From Diaphorobacter limosus (GTDB taxonomy: Bacteria > Pseudomonadota > Gammaproteobacteria > Burkholderiales > Burkholderiaceae_C): a stretch of 64,000 bases of DNA. Positions within the stretch are counted from its first letter, which is position 1. Each line of letters begins with the position of its first letter. Shown here one piece after another: positions 53,201 through 60,030 of the stretch. A model generated the notes under the pieces. The model saw only the letters and a program-made list of their open reading frames with translations, searched no databases and was not told where the DNA came from. Location: assembly GCF_033100095.1 (NCBI RefSeq), contig NZ_CP136921.1:2822501-2886500 (forward strand), given 5' to 3'. The position numbers were made by a program, and so were the translations under genes.

Positions 53201-54300
53201 TGCACGATGTGGTGGCCGGCGTCTCCCGCGTCGGCGCCGACTGGCGCGCCAACGTCAGCGCGCGTGAACTCGACGGCTATGTGGAGTACCGCCAGGCGGA
53301 CGGCGCGGCCCAGCAGGAGGGGCTGTATGCGCGCCTGTCGCGCCTGGCCCTGCCCCAGTCGGACGAGCCGCAGGTGGATGCGCTGCTGGATGCGCAGCAG
53401 CCGGCCAGGCTGCCGGCGCTGGACATCGTGGTGCAGGACTTCGAGCTGCGCGGCCGGCGCCTGGGCCGCCTGGAGATAGAGGCGCGCAACCGCGCCACGC
53501 AGGACGGTCAGCGTGAATGGCGCCTGGGCAAGTTCAACCTGGCGGCGCCCGAGGCGGTGTTCGCCTCCAGCGGCAGCTGGGCCCTGGTCGGCGGCAAGGG
53601 CGCAGCGGCGCAGCGGCGCACCAGCATGGACTTTGCGCTGGACATACGCGACTCGGGCGCGCTGCTGGCGCGCTTTGGCATGGACGGCGTGCTGCGCCGC
53701 GGCAAGGGGCGTATCGCCGGCCAGGTGGGCTGGCAGGGCTCGCCGCTGTCGCCGGACTACCGCAGCATGACCGGGCAGATGCATGTGGACGTGGAATCGG
53801 GCCAGTTCCTCAAGGCCGACCCGGGTCTGGCCAAGCTGCTCGGGGTGCTCAGTCTGCAGTCGCTGCCGCGGCGCCTTGTGCTGGATTTCCGCGACGTGTT
53901 CAGTGAGGGCTTTGCCTTCGACTTCGTGCGCGGCGACCTGCATGTGGAGCAGGGCGTGGCCACCACCAACAATCTGCAGATGAAGGGCGTGAATGCCGCG
54001 GTGCTGATGGAGGGCAGCGCCGACATCGAGCGTGAGACGCAGGATCTGCATGTGGTGGTGGTGCCTGAGATCAATGCCATGACCGCCTCGCTCGTGGCCA
54101 CGGCCATCAACCCGGTCATAGGCCTGGGCAGCTTTCTGGCCCAGGTGTTTTTGCGCGGGCCGCTGATCCAGGCGGCGACGCAAGAGTTTCGCATTGACGG
54201 CACCTGGGCCGAGCCACGCGTGGAGCGCATCCAGCAGCGCCAGGCGGCGCCCGGTGCTGGCGGCCCTGGCGCCCCCGCAATCTCAGGAGCAAAACCATGA
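50224..54300 (+). CDS. yhdP: YhdP-family AsmA-like protein (inter-membrane phospholipid transport)
   Basis: A 1358-residue protein of the YhdP family (TIGR02099). One N-terminal membrane helix ('LGLLLALWLLLAAAWGGLHG') anchors it to the inner membrane; the rest is periplasmic, mainly beta, forming the RBG-type bridge that carries phospholipids to the outer membrane with TamB and YdbH. Early signature 'VRIAAISARSEGLIPTVELA' and the C-terminal conserved 'VMEG...' part ('LQMKGVNAAVLMEGSADIER') are typical. It heads a run with nitrilase, kinase and regulator genes through overlapping junctions. Normal length for the betaproteobacterial form. Confidence 0.94.
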   Translation: MTEPSSHPSRLLRLVAGCARWGLGLLLALWLLLAAAWGGLHGWIVPRIGDYRPLLEAQAGRALGIPVRIAAISARSEGLIPTVELAGVTLLDAQGRDALQLPRVVLALSPRSLLRLGFEQIYIEGPALDVRRMADGRITVAGLALQRDEQGDSGAADWLFDQPEVAIRGGTLRWSDEQTGAEPLALTQVDLVLRNGGWHHAMRLDATPPPGWGERFSLRGRFRQPLLTTHGGNWRRWSGQLYADFARVDVSRLNQYADLGALEVAQGHGALRAWLDWQRGQLAGATVDMALGEVNATLGQDLRPLVLRTVTGRLGGRWLEGGFELSSDNLQFQADDGLAWPGGKLFLRHTGADRAGREQGELQADRLDLAALAQIASRLPLDAAVRDALQTYAPQGLVQQLQAGWHGPLAQPRQYQLRAKVSGLAIAAQARNPAVVGLTGADVELDLTQQGGRAELAMADGRLLLPGVFEDPVLPVQQLSATLRWQVEGQRIAVQTNDLRFANADAQGEARLAWRTADAATSPARSRFPGVLELSGHLSRADGTRVHRYLPLVIPAETRHYVRDAIQTGSAPEVQFRVKGDLHDFPYGHAPRLGEFHIAARVTDVTYAYVPPSLLAPGDRPWPVLTNLAGELVFDRASMLVRNATGGFAGQRALRVQKVGAKIADLEHSVVEVDGQVRGPLQDMLTLVSGSQIAQLTHGALDRATASGAADLQLALKLPLAKMAQSQVRGSVTLADNDVRFVPEAPTVSGARGVVQFSDTGFSLVGVQGRALGGELRLEGGMVAPPAAGARESPVRVRARGTATAEGLRETPQLGLLARLARHASGASAYALSLGVRRGVAEIQVTSDLVGIALDAPAPLGKAAATPLAVRFDNQLTPEAMATDSAPLQDQLTLALGDVLRLDYLRALEGEQARVLRGAVTVGLPAGQAMALPQQGVAANARLDMLDVDAWDALLDQHQEGPGAGGPVAQAQGYLPDRVALRVGTLALQGRSLHDVVAGVSRVGADWRANVSARELDGYVEYRQADGAAQQEGLYARLSRLALPQSDEPQVDALLDAQQPARLPALDIVVQDFELRGRRLGRLEIEARNRATQDGQREWRLGKFNLAAPEAVFASSGSWALVGGKGAAAQRRTSMDFALDIRDSGALLARFGMDGVLRRGKGRIAGQVGWQGSPLSPDYRSMTGQMHVDVESGQFLKADPGLAKLLGVLSLQSLPRRLVLDFRDVFSEGFAFDFVRGDLHVEQGVATTNNLQMKGVNAAVLMEGSADIERETQDLHVVVVPEINAMTASLVATAINPVIGLGSFLAQVFLRGPLIQAATQEFRIDGTWAEPRVERIQQRQAAPGAGGPGAPAISGAKP

Positions 54301-55112
54301 AAGTCGCAGCCTTGCAAATGGTCTCCGGCGTGGCCCTGCAGCCCAATCTGGAGGTCGCACGCCAGCTGCTGCAGCAGGCGGCCCGGGCCGGAGCCGAGCT
54401 GGCGGTGCTGCCCGAGTATTTCTGCGCCATGGGCCGGCGCGACGAGGACAAGCTGGCGCTGCGCGAGCGCCTGGGCGATGGGCCGGTGCAGCGCTTTCTG
54501 GCCGATGCGGCGCGCGAGCTGGGCCTGTGGATCGTTGGCGGCACGCTGCCCCTGGCGGGGGACGATCCGCGGCGCGTGTACAACAGCTCGCTGGCGTTCT
54601 CGCCGGCGGGCGAATGCGTGGCGCGCTACGACAAGATCCACCTGTTTCGCTTCGACAACGGCCGCGAGCAGTTCGACGAGGCACGCACCATCCAGGCCGG
54701 CCAGGGCAGCGTGCGCTTTGCGCTGCCGGCGCGCGACGGCAGGCTGTGGCATGTCGGTCTGTCCGTCTGCTATGACCTGCGCTTTCCCGAGCTGTACCGC
54801 GAACATGCGCGTGCCGGCGCCGACCTGCTGCTGGTGCCCAGCGCCTTCACCTACACCACCGGCCGCGCGCACTGGGAGTTGCTGCTGCGCGCGCGCGCCG
54901 TGGAGAACCTGGCCTATGTGCTGGCGCCGGCCCAGGGTGGTCAGCACGAGAATGGCCGCCGCACCTGGGGCCACAGCATGTGCATAGACCCCTGGGGCCA
55001 GGTGCTGGCGCGGCAGGCCGAGGGATCGGGGGTGGTGCTGGGTGAGCTCGATGCCGCCCATCTGCGCCAGCTGCGCAGCCAGCTGCCGGCGCTCGAGCAC
55101 CGCGTGCTGTGA
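54297..55112 (+). CDS. Carbon-nitrogen hydrolase, probable deaminated-glutathione amidase (Nit1-type)
   Basis: A 271-residue nitrilase-superfamily amidase with the triad E40 ('LAVLPEYFC'), K113 ('ARYDKIHLF') and C158 ('GLSVCYDLRFPEL'). The last motif and 'FRFDNGREQFDE' are those of Nit1/YafV-neighbour enzymes that hydrolyse deaminated glutathione, a side product of aminotransferases. ATG overlaps the yhdP stop (ATGA). The family place is sure; the Nit1 activity is inferred from similarity. It precedes a histidine kinase gene by a TGATG junction. Confidence 0.9.
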   Translation: MKVAALQMVSGVALQPNLEVARQLLQQAARAGAELAVLPEYFCAMGRRDEDKLALRERLGDGPVQRFLADAARELGLWIVGGTLPLAGDDPRRVYNSSLAFSPAGECVARYDKIHLFRFDNGREQFDEARTIQAGQGSVRFALPARDGRLWHVGLSVCYDLRFPELYREHARAGADLLLVPSAFTYTTGRAHWELLLRARAVENLAYVLAPAQGGQHENGRRTWGHSMCIDPWGQVLARQAEGSGVVLGELDAAHLRQLRSQLPALEHRVL

Positions 55113-57181
55113 TGACTGAGACCGCAGCGCCACACGAGCCAGCCGCGCCGCCGCTGGAGCGGCTGCCAGGGCGCTGGCGCCGCTGGCTGGGCGCGTGGCG
55201 GCGCTGGTCGCTGTGGGCCTTGCTGCTGGCGCTGGTGGCCAGCATGCTGGTCACGCTGGTGTGGCTGGCCGGCCGCTACGAGGCCGGCGAGGTGCAAAGC
55301 CGGCTCGAGCGCGACAGCGCGGACGCCGTGGCCGACATCCGCAACGCCTTCGCGCACAACCTGCAGAACCTGCAGGCGCTGCAGGCGGGTGATCCTGACC
55401 TGGCGATCTGGGAAAGCCGTGCCGGCGATCTGCTCACCCAGCGGCGCGAGCTGGTGCGCATAGAGTGGCGCGACACCCAGCTGCAGCTGCGCGCGCATGC
55501 CCAGACGCCCTACCGTCCCCAGGGGCGCGACCCGACCCAGCGCGCCAGCGTGCGCTCCGAGACAGCGCTGGCCTGCGCCAACGCGCGGCGCATCACCGGG
55601 CCCTCCTACTCCACCAGCTACTTCCAGCCCATGCCCGATGGCGTGGGCGCCGAGATGATGGAGGTCTGCCTGCCGCTGATGGGCGATGGGCGCAACCATG
55701 GCTTTCTGGTTGCCACCTACGCCTTGCACACCGTGCTGCAGGAGCTGGTGGCGCCGGGCCTCAAGCGCACCCAGGAGGTGTCGTTCACCGAGGCCGACGG
55801 CACGCGCCTGGCGCTGGTGGGCGCCATGCGCCGCGGCACGCGCATGTTCACGGCGCAGCAGTTGTTCGACCTGCCGGGCAATACGCTGATCCTGCGCATG
55901 GATGGCTGGCATGCCGCGCCCAGCGTGTTTCCCAACGTGCTCACGGCCCTGGTCACGGCCATGTCCATCGCCCTGGTGTCGGTGCTGGTGGTGCTGGTGC
56001 GCGACAACCGGCGCCGCCTGAGCGCCGAGCGCAATCTGGGCGATGCGCTGGCGTTTCGCAAGGCTATGGAGGACTCCCTGGTCACCGGCCTGCGCGCGCG
56101 CGACATCCATGGTCGCATCACCTATGTGAATCCGGCCTTTTGCGCCATGGTGGGCTTCTCCACGTCCGAGCTGGTGGGCCTGGACACGCCGCCCTACTGG
56201 CCGCCCGAGCATGCGCGGGAATATGCCGAGCGCCAGATGGTGCGCATGGCCGGGCGGCTCGATCCGCCGCGCGAGGGCTATGAATCGACCTTCATGCGCA
56301 AGGACGGCACGCGCCTGACGGTGATGATCTTCGAGGCCCCGCTGATCAACGCCCAGGGCCTGCACACGGGCTGGATGGGCTCCTTCCTGGATGTGACCGA
56401 TCAGCGCCGCGCCGAGGAACTTTCGCGCACCTCGCAGGAGCGCCTGCAGGCCACGGCGCGCCTGGCCACCGTGGGCGAAATGGCATCGCTGCTGAGCCAC
56501 GAGCTGAACCAACCCCTGGCGGCCATCGCCAGCTATGCCTCGGGCTCGCTGAACCTGCTGGGCCCGGCGCAGGCGGCGCAGCCGCCGTCGGCGCATGACC
56601 TGGCCGACCTGCGCGTGGGCGTGCAGCGCATCGCCGCACAGGCCGAGCGCGCCGGGCGCGTGATCAAGAGCGTGCACGACTTCGTGCGCCGGCGCGACCA
56701 GTCACGCGCGCCGGCCAGCGCACAGGCCTTGTTCGACGCCGTGCTGCCGCTGATCCGGCTGCAGGCGCACAAGATTGGCGTGCGCGTGGTGCTGGACATC
56801 CAGGCGGGCCTGCCCCCGGTGCTGTGCGACCGCACCATGGTCGAGCAGGTGCTGCTGAACCTGGCGCGCAACGCCATGCAGTCCATGGACGATCCGCAGA
56901 TCCACCCGCGCATCCTGGACTTGCACGTGCGCCGCGCGGCCTCGAACGCGGCCAGGGGCTGGCTGGAGTTCTCCGTGGCCGACATGGGCAGCGGCATCCC
57001 CGAGGACGTGGCCGAACGCCTGTTCACGCCCTTCTACACCACGCGTGCCGAGGGCATGGGCCTGGGCCTGTCCCTGTGCCGCACGGTGGTGGAGCAGCAC
57101 GGCGGCTTTCTGGGCCATGCCCAGCGCCAGCCGCGTGGTACGGTATTCACCTTCACCCTGCCCGTATTTCAGGAAGACTGA
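55112..57181 (+). CDS. PAS-containing sensor histidine kinase
   Basis: A 689-residue membrane kinase. TM1 is at about 32-54, a periplasmic sensor ~55-285 with 'NAFAHNLQNLQALQAGDPDL' and 'FQPMPDGVGAEMMEVCLPLM', TM2 at about 278-298. A PAS domain (~325-440) contains 'RITYVNPAFCAMVGFSTSEL', and the H-box is 'SLLSHELNQPLAAIASYASG' with H463. N- and G-boxes follow ('LLNLARNAMQSM', 'VADMGSGIPEDVAERLF', 'GMGLGLSLCRTVVEQHGG'). The ATG shares a base with the nitrilase stop. It pairs with the FixJ-type regulator immediately downstream. The signal is unknown; DctB-like sensing of a carboxylate is a guess from topology. Confidence 0.94.
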   Translation: MTETAAPHEPAAPPLERLPGRWRRWLGAWRRWSLWALLLALVASMLVTLVWLAGRYEAGEVQSRLERDSADAVADIRNAFAHNLQNLQALQAGDPDLAIWESRAGDLLTQRRELVRIEWRDTQLQLRAHAQTPYRPQGRDPTQRASVRSETALACANARRITGPSYSTSYFQPMPDGVGAEMMEVCLPLMGDGRNHGFLVATYALHTVLQELVAPGLKRTQEVSFTEADGTRLALVGAMRRGTRMFTAQQLFDLPGNTLILRMDGWHAAPSVFPNVLTALVTAMSIALVSVLVVLVRDNRRRLSAERNLGDALAFRKAMEDSLVTGLRARDIHGRITYVNPAFCAMVGFSTSELVGLDTPPYWPPEHAREYAERQMVRMAGRLDPPREGYESTFMRKDGTRLTVMIFEAPLINAQGLHTGWMGSFLDVTDQRRAEELSRTSQERLQATARLATVGEMASLLSHELNQPLAAIASYASGSLNLLGPAQAAQPPSAHDLADLRVGVQRIAAQAERAGRVIKSVHDFVRRRDQSRAPASAQALFDAVLPLIRLQAHKIGVRVVLDIQAGLPPVLCDRTMVEQVLLNLARNAMQSMDDPQIHPRILDLHVRRAASNAARGWLEFSVADMGSGIPEDVAERLFTPFYTTRAEGMGLGLSLCRTVVEQHGGFLGHAQRQPRGTVFTFTLPVFQED

Positions 57182-57831
57182 TGGAACCCGCCGCCAATGC
57201 CACCGTGTACATCGTGGACGACGACGCCGAGGTGCGCGAGGCCCTGGCCTGGCTGCTGCGTTCGCGCCGCGTGCTCAGCGAGGCCTATGCCAGCGCCGAG
57301 GCCTTCGAGCTGATGCTCGCCGAGCGCGCCACCGCCGGCCTGCCGCAGCGCCAGCCCTGCTGCCTGCTGCTGGACGTGCGCATGCCCGGCATGAGCGGGC
57401 TGGCGCTGTTCGACAACATGGTCGCGCGTGGCGACACTGCCGGCATACCGGTGATCTTTCTCACCGGCCATGCCGACGTGCCCACCGCCGTGGCCACGGT
57501 CAAGCGCGGCGCCTTTGACTTCTGTGAAAAGCCCTTCTCGGACAACCAGCTCGTCGATCGCGTGCAGGCGGCGCTGGAACTCTCGGCCCGGCACCTGCAG
57601 GACTGCCGCGAGCGCCATCGGCTGCAGGACAGGCTGGCCGAGCTGACCGAGCGCGAGCGCGACGTGATGCGCCTGGTGGTCGAGGGCCTGCCGAACAAGC
57701 TGATTGCCGACCAGCTGGCCATCAGCGTGCGCACGGTGGAGGTGCACCGCGCGCGCGTGTTCGACAAGATGCAGGTCAAGTCGGCTGTGGAGCTGGCCAA
57801 TCTGCTGCGTTCGGCACCACAGCAGTCTTGA
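57181..57831 (+). CDS. FixJ/NarL-type response regulator
   Basis: A 216-residue regulator. The receiver domain (1-125) has D13-D15 acidic pocket, phosphoacceptor D65 in 'LLLDVRMPGMSG', T95 and K117 ('DFCEKPF'). An unusually long, alanine-rich loop precedes the D65 strand. The C-terminal LuxR-type helix-turn-helix (about 150-205) includes 'LTERERDVMRLVVEGLPNKL' and 'ISVRTVEVHRARVFDKM'. The ATG shares one base with the kinase stop (TGATG). Its targets cannot be seen in this window; a palindromic repeat ends the unit. Confidence 0.95.
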   Translation: MEPAANATVYIVDDDAEVREALAWLLRSRRVLSEAYASAEAFELMLAERATAGLPQRQPCCLLLDVRMPGMSGLALFDNMVARGDTAGIPVIFLTGHADVPTAVATVKRGAFDFCEKPFSDNQLVDRVQAALELSARHLQDCRERHRLQDRLAELTERERDVMRLVVEGLPNKLIADQLAISVRTVEVHRARVFDKMQVKSAVELANLLRSAPQQS

Positions 57832-57887
57832 TATAAAAAATGCTGCTAGCGCTTATGTGACAAGCGCTCACAGCTATTATTTTTAAT
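57832..57887. repeat. Dispersed palindromic repeat, near-consensus copy
   Basis: The left arm is GCTGCTAGCGCTTATGT and the right ACAAGCGCTCACAGCTATT, with U-rich ends on both strands. It sits between the convergent response regulator and OmpA-like genes and is the clearest hairpin of the family. Confidence 0.85.
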
Positions 57888-57911
57888 GCAATGACCCGTG
57901 GCGTGGGGGCG

Positions 57912-58556
57912 TCAACCCTGGCGCTCGCCCATGAAGATCTCTACCCGGCGGTTGCGCGCCCGGCCTGCGGCCGTGTCATTGCCGGCAATCGGTTCGCGCG
58001 ATCCGCGGCCATCGACCTGGATGCGTGCACCGCTCACGCCGCGCGCTGTGAGGTAGTTGCGCGTGCTCTCGGCCCGATCCAGCGACAGCGGGTTGTTGAT
58101 GGCGTCGCTGCCGGTGGAATCGGTGTGGCCGATGATGCGCACCTCGGCATTCGGGTTGTTGCGCAGGCCCTCGGCAAAGCGATCGAGCACCGGGCGGAAG
58201 TTGGCCTCGATGTCGGCGCGGCCGGTGGCGAACGAGATGTCGCTGGGGATGTCCAGCTTGAGCTGGTTGTCCGTGGTCTGCGACACGGTCACCCCCGTGC
58301 CCTGGGTGGCGGCCTGCATCTCCTGTTTTTGCTTTTCCATCTGCTGCGACCAGATGTAGGTGCCCAGGGCGCCCACGCCGGCGCCGATCACCGCGCCCGT
58401 GCCAGCCTTGCCGCCGGTCATGGCGCCTATGGCCGCGCCGCCCAGCGCACCTGCACCCGCGCCAATGGCGGTGCGGCGCTGGGTGTCGCTCATCTCGGCA
58501 CAGCCGGTGGTCAGCAAAATGGCGGCGGCGCTGCCGATGAGTAGAAGCTTGCGCAT
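57912..58556 (-). CDS. OmpA-family lipoprotein with glycine zipper
   Basis: A 214-residue lipoprotein (lipobox 'LLTTGC', C19). A glycine-zipper segment 'AIGAGAGALGGAAIGAMTGG' spans about 30-67, followed by a linker and an OmpA C-terminal peptidoglycan-binding domain (~95-210) with 'FRPVLDRFAEGLRNNPNAEV', 'IIGHTDSTGSDAINNPLS' and 'DGRGSREPIAGNDTAAGRAR'. The layout is that of YiaD/Pal-like proteins. A strong Shine-Dalgarno AAGGAGGA precedes the ATG. It anchors the outer membrane to the cell wall. Confidence 0.94.
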   Translation of the reverse strand: MRKLLLIGSAAAILLTTGCAEMSDTQRRTAIGAGAGALGGAAIGAMTGGKAGTGAVIGAGVGALGTYIWSQQMEKQKQEMQAATQGTGVTVSQTTDNQLKLDIPSDISFATGRADIEANFRPVLDRFAEGLRNNPNAEVRIIGHTDSTGSDAINNPLSLDRAESTRNYLTARGVSGARIQVDGRGSREPIAGNDTAAGRARNRRVEIFMGERQG

Positions 58557-58661
58557 GGAGTCCTCCTTGAATTCAAAAGTACGTCTGCGAGGCTAGCCCG
58601 GACGGCGCCCGTGGTCTGTAAGACTTGGTACCTGCGGGTGATTCAGGGCGGCAAACAACTG

Positions 58662-58778
58662 TCAATCCTCCTCGTCCGGCGGCAGTTCGCCGCGCTTGCG
58701 GCCCGAAAACATGGTCCACCACAGAATGGCCACAAAGATTAGCAGCGCCACCAGCGCCTCAAGCAAAATCAGCCCCAT
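58662..58778 (-). CDS. Small membrane protein of 38 residues, divergent from mltA
   Basis: The frame encodes one hydrophobic helix ('LEALVALLIFVAILWWTMF') and a charged tail with 'SGRKRGELPPDEED', consistent with an inner-membrane miniprotein with its C terminus in the cytoplasm. Its ATG (58778-58776) overlaps the mltA ATG (58777-58779) in a CATG palindrome. An extension upstream exists but runs antisense through mltA. Conserved small genes of this size occur next to mltA in related genomes as hypothetical proteins, from memory; the reality of this gene needs confirmation. Confidence 0.55.
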   Translation of the reverse strand: MGLILLEALVALLIFVAILWWTMFSGRKRGELPPDEED

Positions 58779-59931
58779 GAATGTTTGTCTCCCGCGCCTG
58801 TTTTGGATGGTGCTGATTGTAGGAATGCTGGCCGCCTGCTCCACGCCGGTACCCCTGGACTCGTCCGCGCCCACCGCGCCGGCGGCACGGCCCGTGCCCG
58901 CGGGATCGGCGGCCGTGCCGGGCACGCTGACCCAGTCCAAGAGCCGCTGGGTGCCCGTGGCCTGGAGCGAGCTGCCCGGCTTTGACGCCGACGCCCTGCA
59001 CGAGGCCTGGAACGCCTGGCTGCGCAGCTGCGAGCGCCCGGCCCCGGCCTTCGCGCCGCTGTGTGGCGACGTGCGCCGCCTGAGCATCGCCGCGCCCGAG
59101 GAGCAGCGCGGCTGGATCATGCAGCGCCTGCAGCCCTACCGCATAGAAACGCTGGAGGGCAGCGCCGATGGCTTGCTGACCGGCTACTTCGAGCCCTACC
59201 TGGACGCCGTGCGCCAGCCGGGCAACGGCTTTGGCGTACCGCTGTATGCCCCGCCGGCGGATCTGGGCCAGCGCAAGCCCTGGTACACGCGCCAGCAGAT
59301 CGAGACCCTGCCCCAGGCCCAGGCGGCCTTGGCCGGCCGCGCCATTGCATGGGTGCGCGACCCGGTCGAGGCCCTGGTGCTGCACATCCAGGGCTCGGGC
59401 CGGCTGCGCGTGCAGGAGGCCGACGGCAGCCAGCGCCTGGTGCGCCTGGCCTATGCCGGCACGAATGACCAGCCGTACAAGAGCGTGGGCCGCTGGCTGC
59501 TGGACCAGGGTTTGGTGCGTGATGCCACCTGGCCCGGCATCACGGCCTGGGTGCGGCAGAACCCGCAGCGCGTCAGCGAGATGCTGTGGAGCAACCCGCG
59601 CTACGTGTTCTTTCGCGAGGAGCCATTGGACGGGCTGGACGCCGCCTTCGGCCCCAAGGGCGCGCAGGGCGTGCCGCTGACGCCGGGGCGTTCGATCGCC
59701 GTCGATCGCCAGAGCATCCCCTACGGCACGCCGGTGTGGCTGGCCTCCAGCGGGCCCACGGCCCAGCTGTCGCGCCTGGTGCTGGCGCAGGACACGGGCA
59801 GCGCCATCCTGGGCGCGGTGCGCGCCGACTACTTCACCGGCTGGGGCCCGGAGGCGGGCGACATGGCCGGGCGGCTGAAGCAGAACCTGCGCCTGTGGGC
59901 GTTGTGGCCGAGGCAGGGCGCCACCCCCTGA
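58777..59931 (+). CDS. mltA: Membrane-bound lytic murein transglycosylase A
   Basis: A 384-residue lipoprotein with lipobox 'GMLAAC' (C20) that cleaves peptidoglycan to 1,6-anhydro products. The MltA domain includes 'GLLTGYFEPYLDAVRQPGNG' and 'ALVLHIQGSGRLRV', with the 3D domain at the C terminus: 'LVLAQDTGSAILGAVRADYF', containing the catalytic aspartate, then 'GWGPEAGDMAGRLKQ'. ATG 58777 gives a positively charged n-region; ATG 58807 would give a signal peptide without charge. The convergent neighbour is the MFS transporter, separated by a palindromic repeat. Confidence 0.95.
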   Translation: MNVCLPRLFWMVLIVGMLAACSTPVPLDSSAPTAPAARPVPAGSAAVPGTLTQSKSRWVPVAWSELPGFDADALHEAWNAWLRSCERPAPAFAPLCGDVRRLSIAAPEEQRGWIMQRLQPYRIETLEGSADGLLTGYFEPYLDAVRQPGNGFGVPLYAPPADLGQRKPWYTRQQIETLPQAQAALAGRAIAWVRDPVEALVLHIQGSGRLRVQEADGSQRLVRLAYAGTNDQPYKSVGRWLLDQGLVRDATWPGITAWVRQNPQRVSEMLWSNPRYVFFREEPLDGLDAAFGPKGAQGVPLTPGRSIAVDRQSIPYGTPVWLASSGPTAQLSRLVLAQDTGSAILGAVRADYFTGWGPEAGDMAGRLKQNLRLWALWPRQGATP

Positions 59932-59971
59932 GGCGCCCGTATTTGAGCGCGCAGCTTGCGGTGGATATTGG

Positions 59972-60026
59972 CAAAAATAGACTGTAGCGCTTATTGATAA
60001 AGCGTCAATAGCTATTAATTGTATAG
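59972..60026. repeat. Dispersed palindromic repeat between mltA and the MFS gene
   Basis: The arms are AATAGACTGTAGCGCTTATT and AAAGCGTCAATAGCTATT, with the family's T-rich end. It sits between convergent genes and can serve as a bidirectional terminator. Confidence 0.75.
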
Positions 60027-60030
60027 CTTA

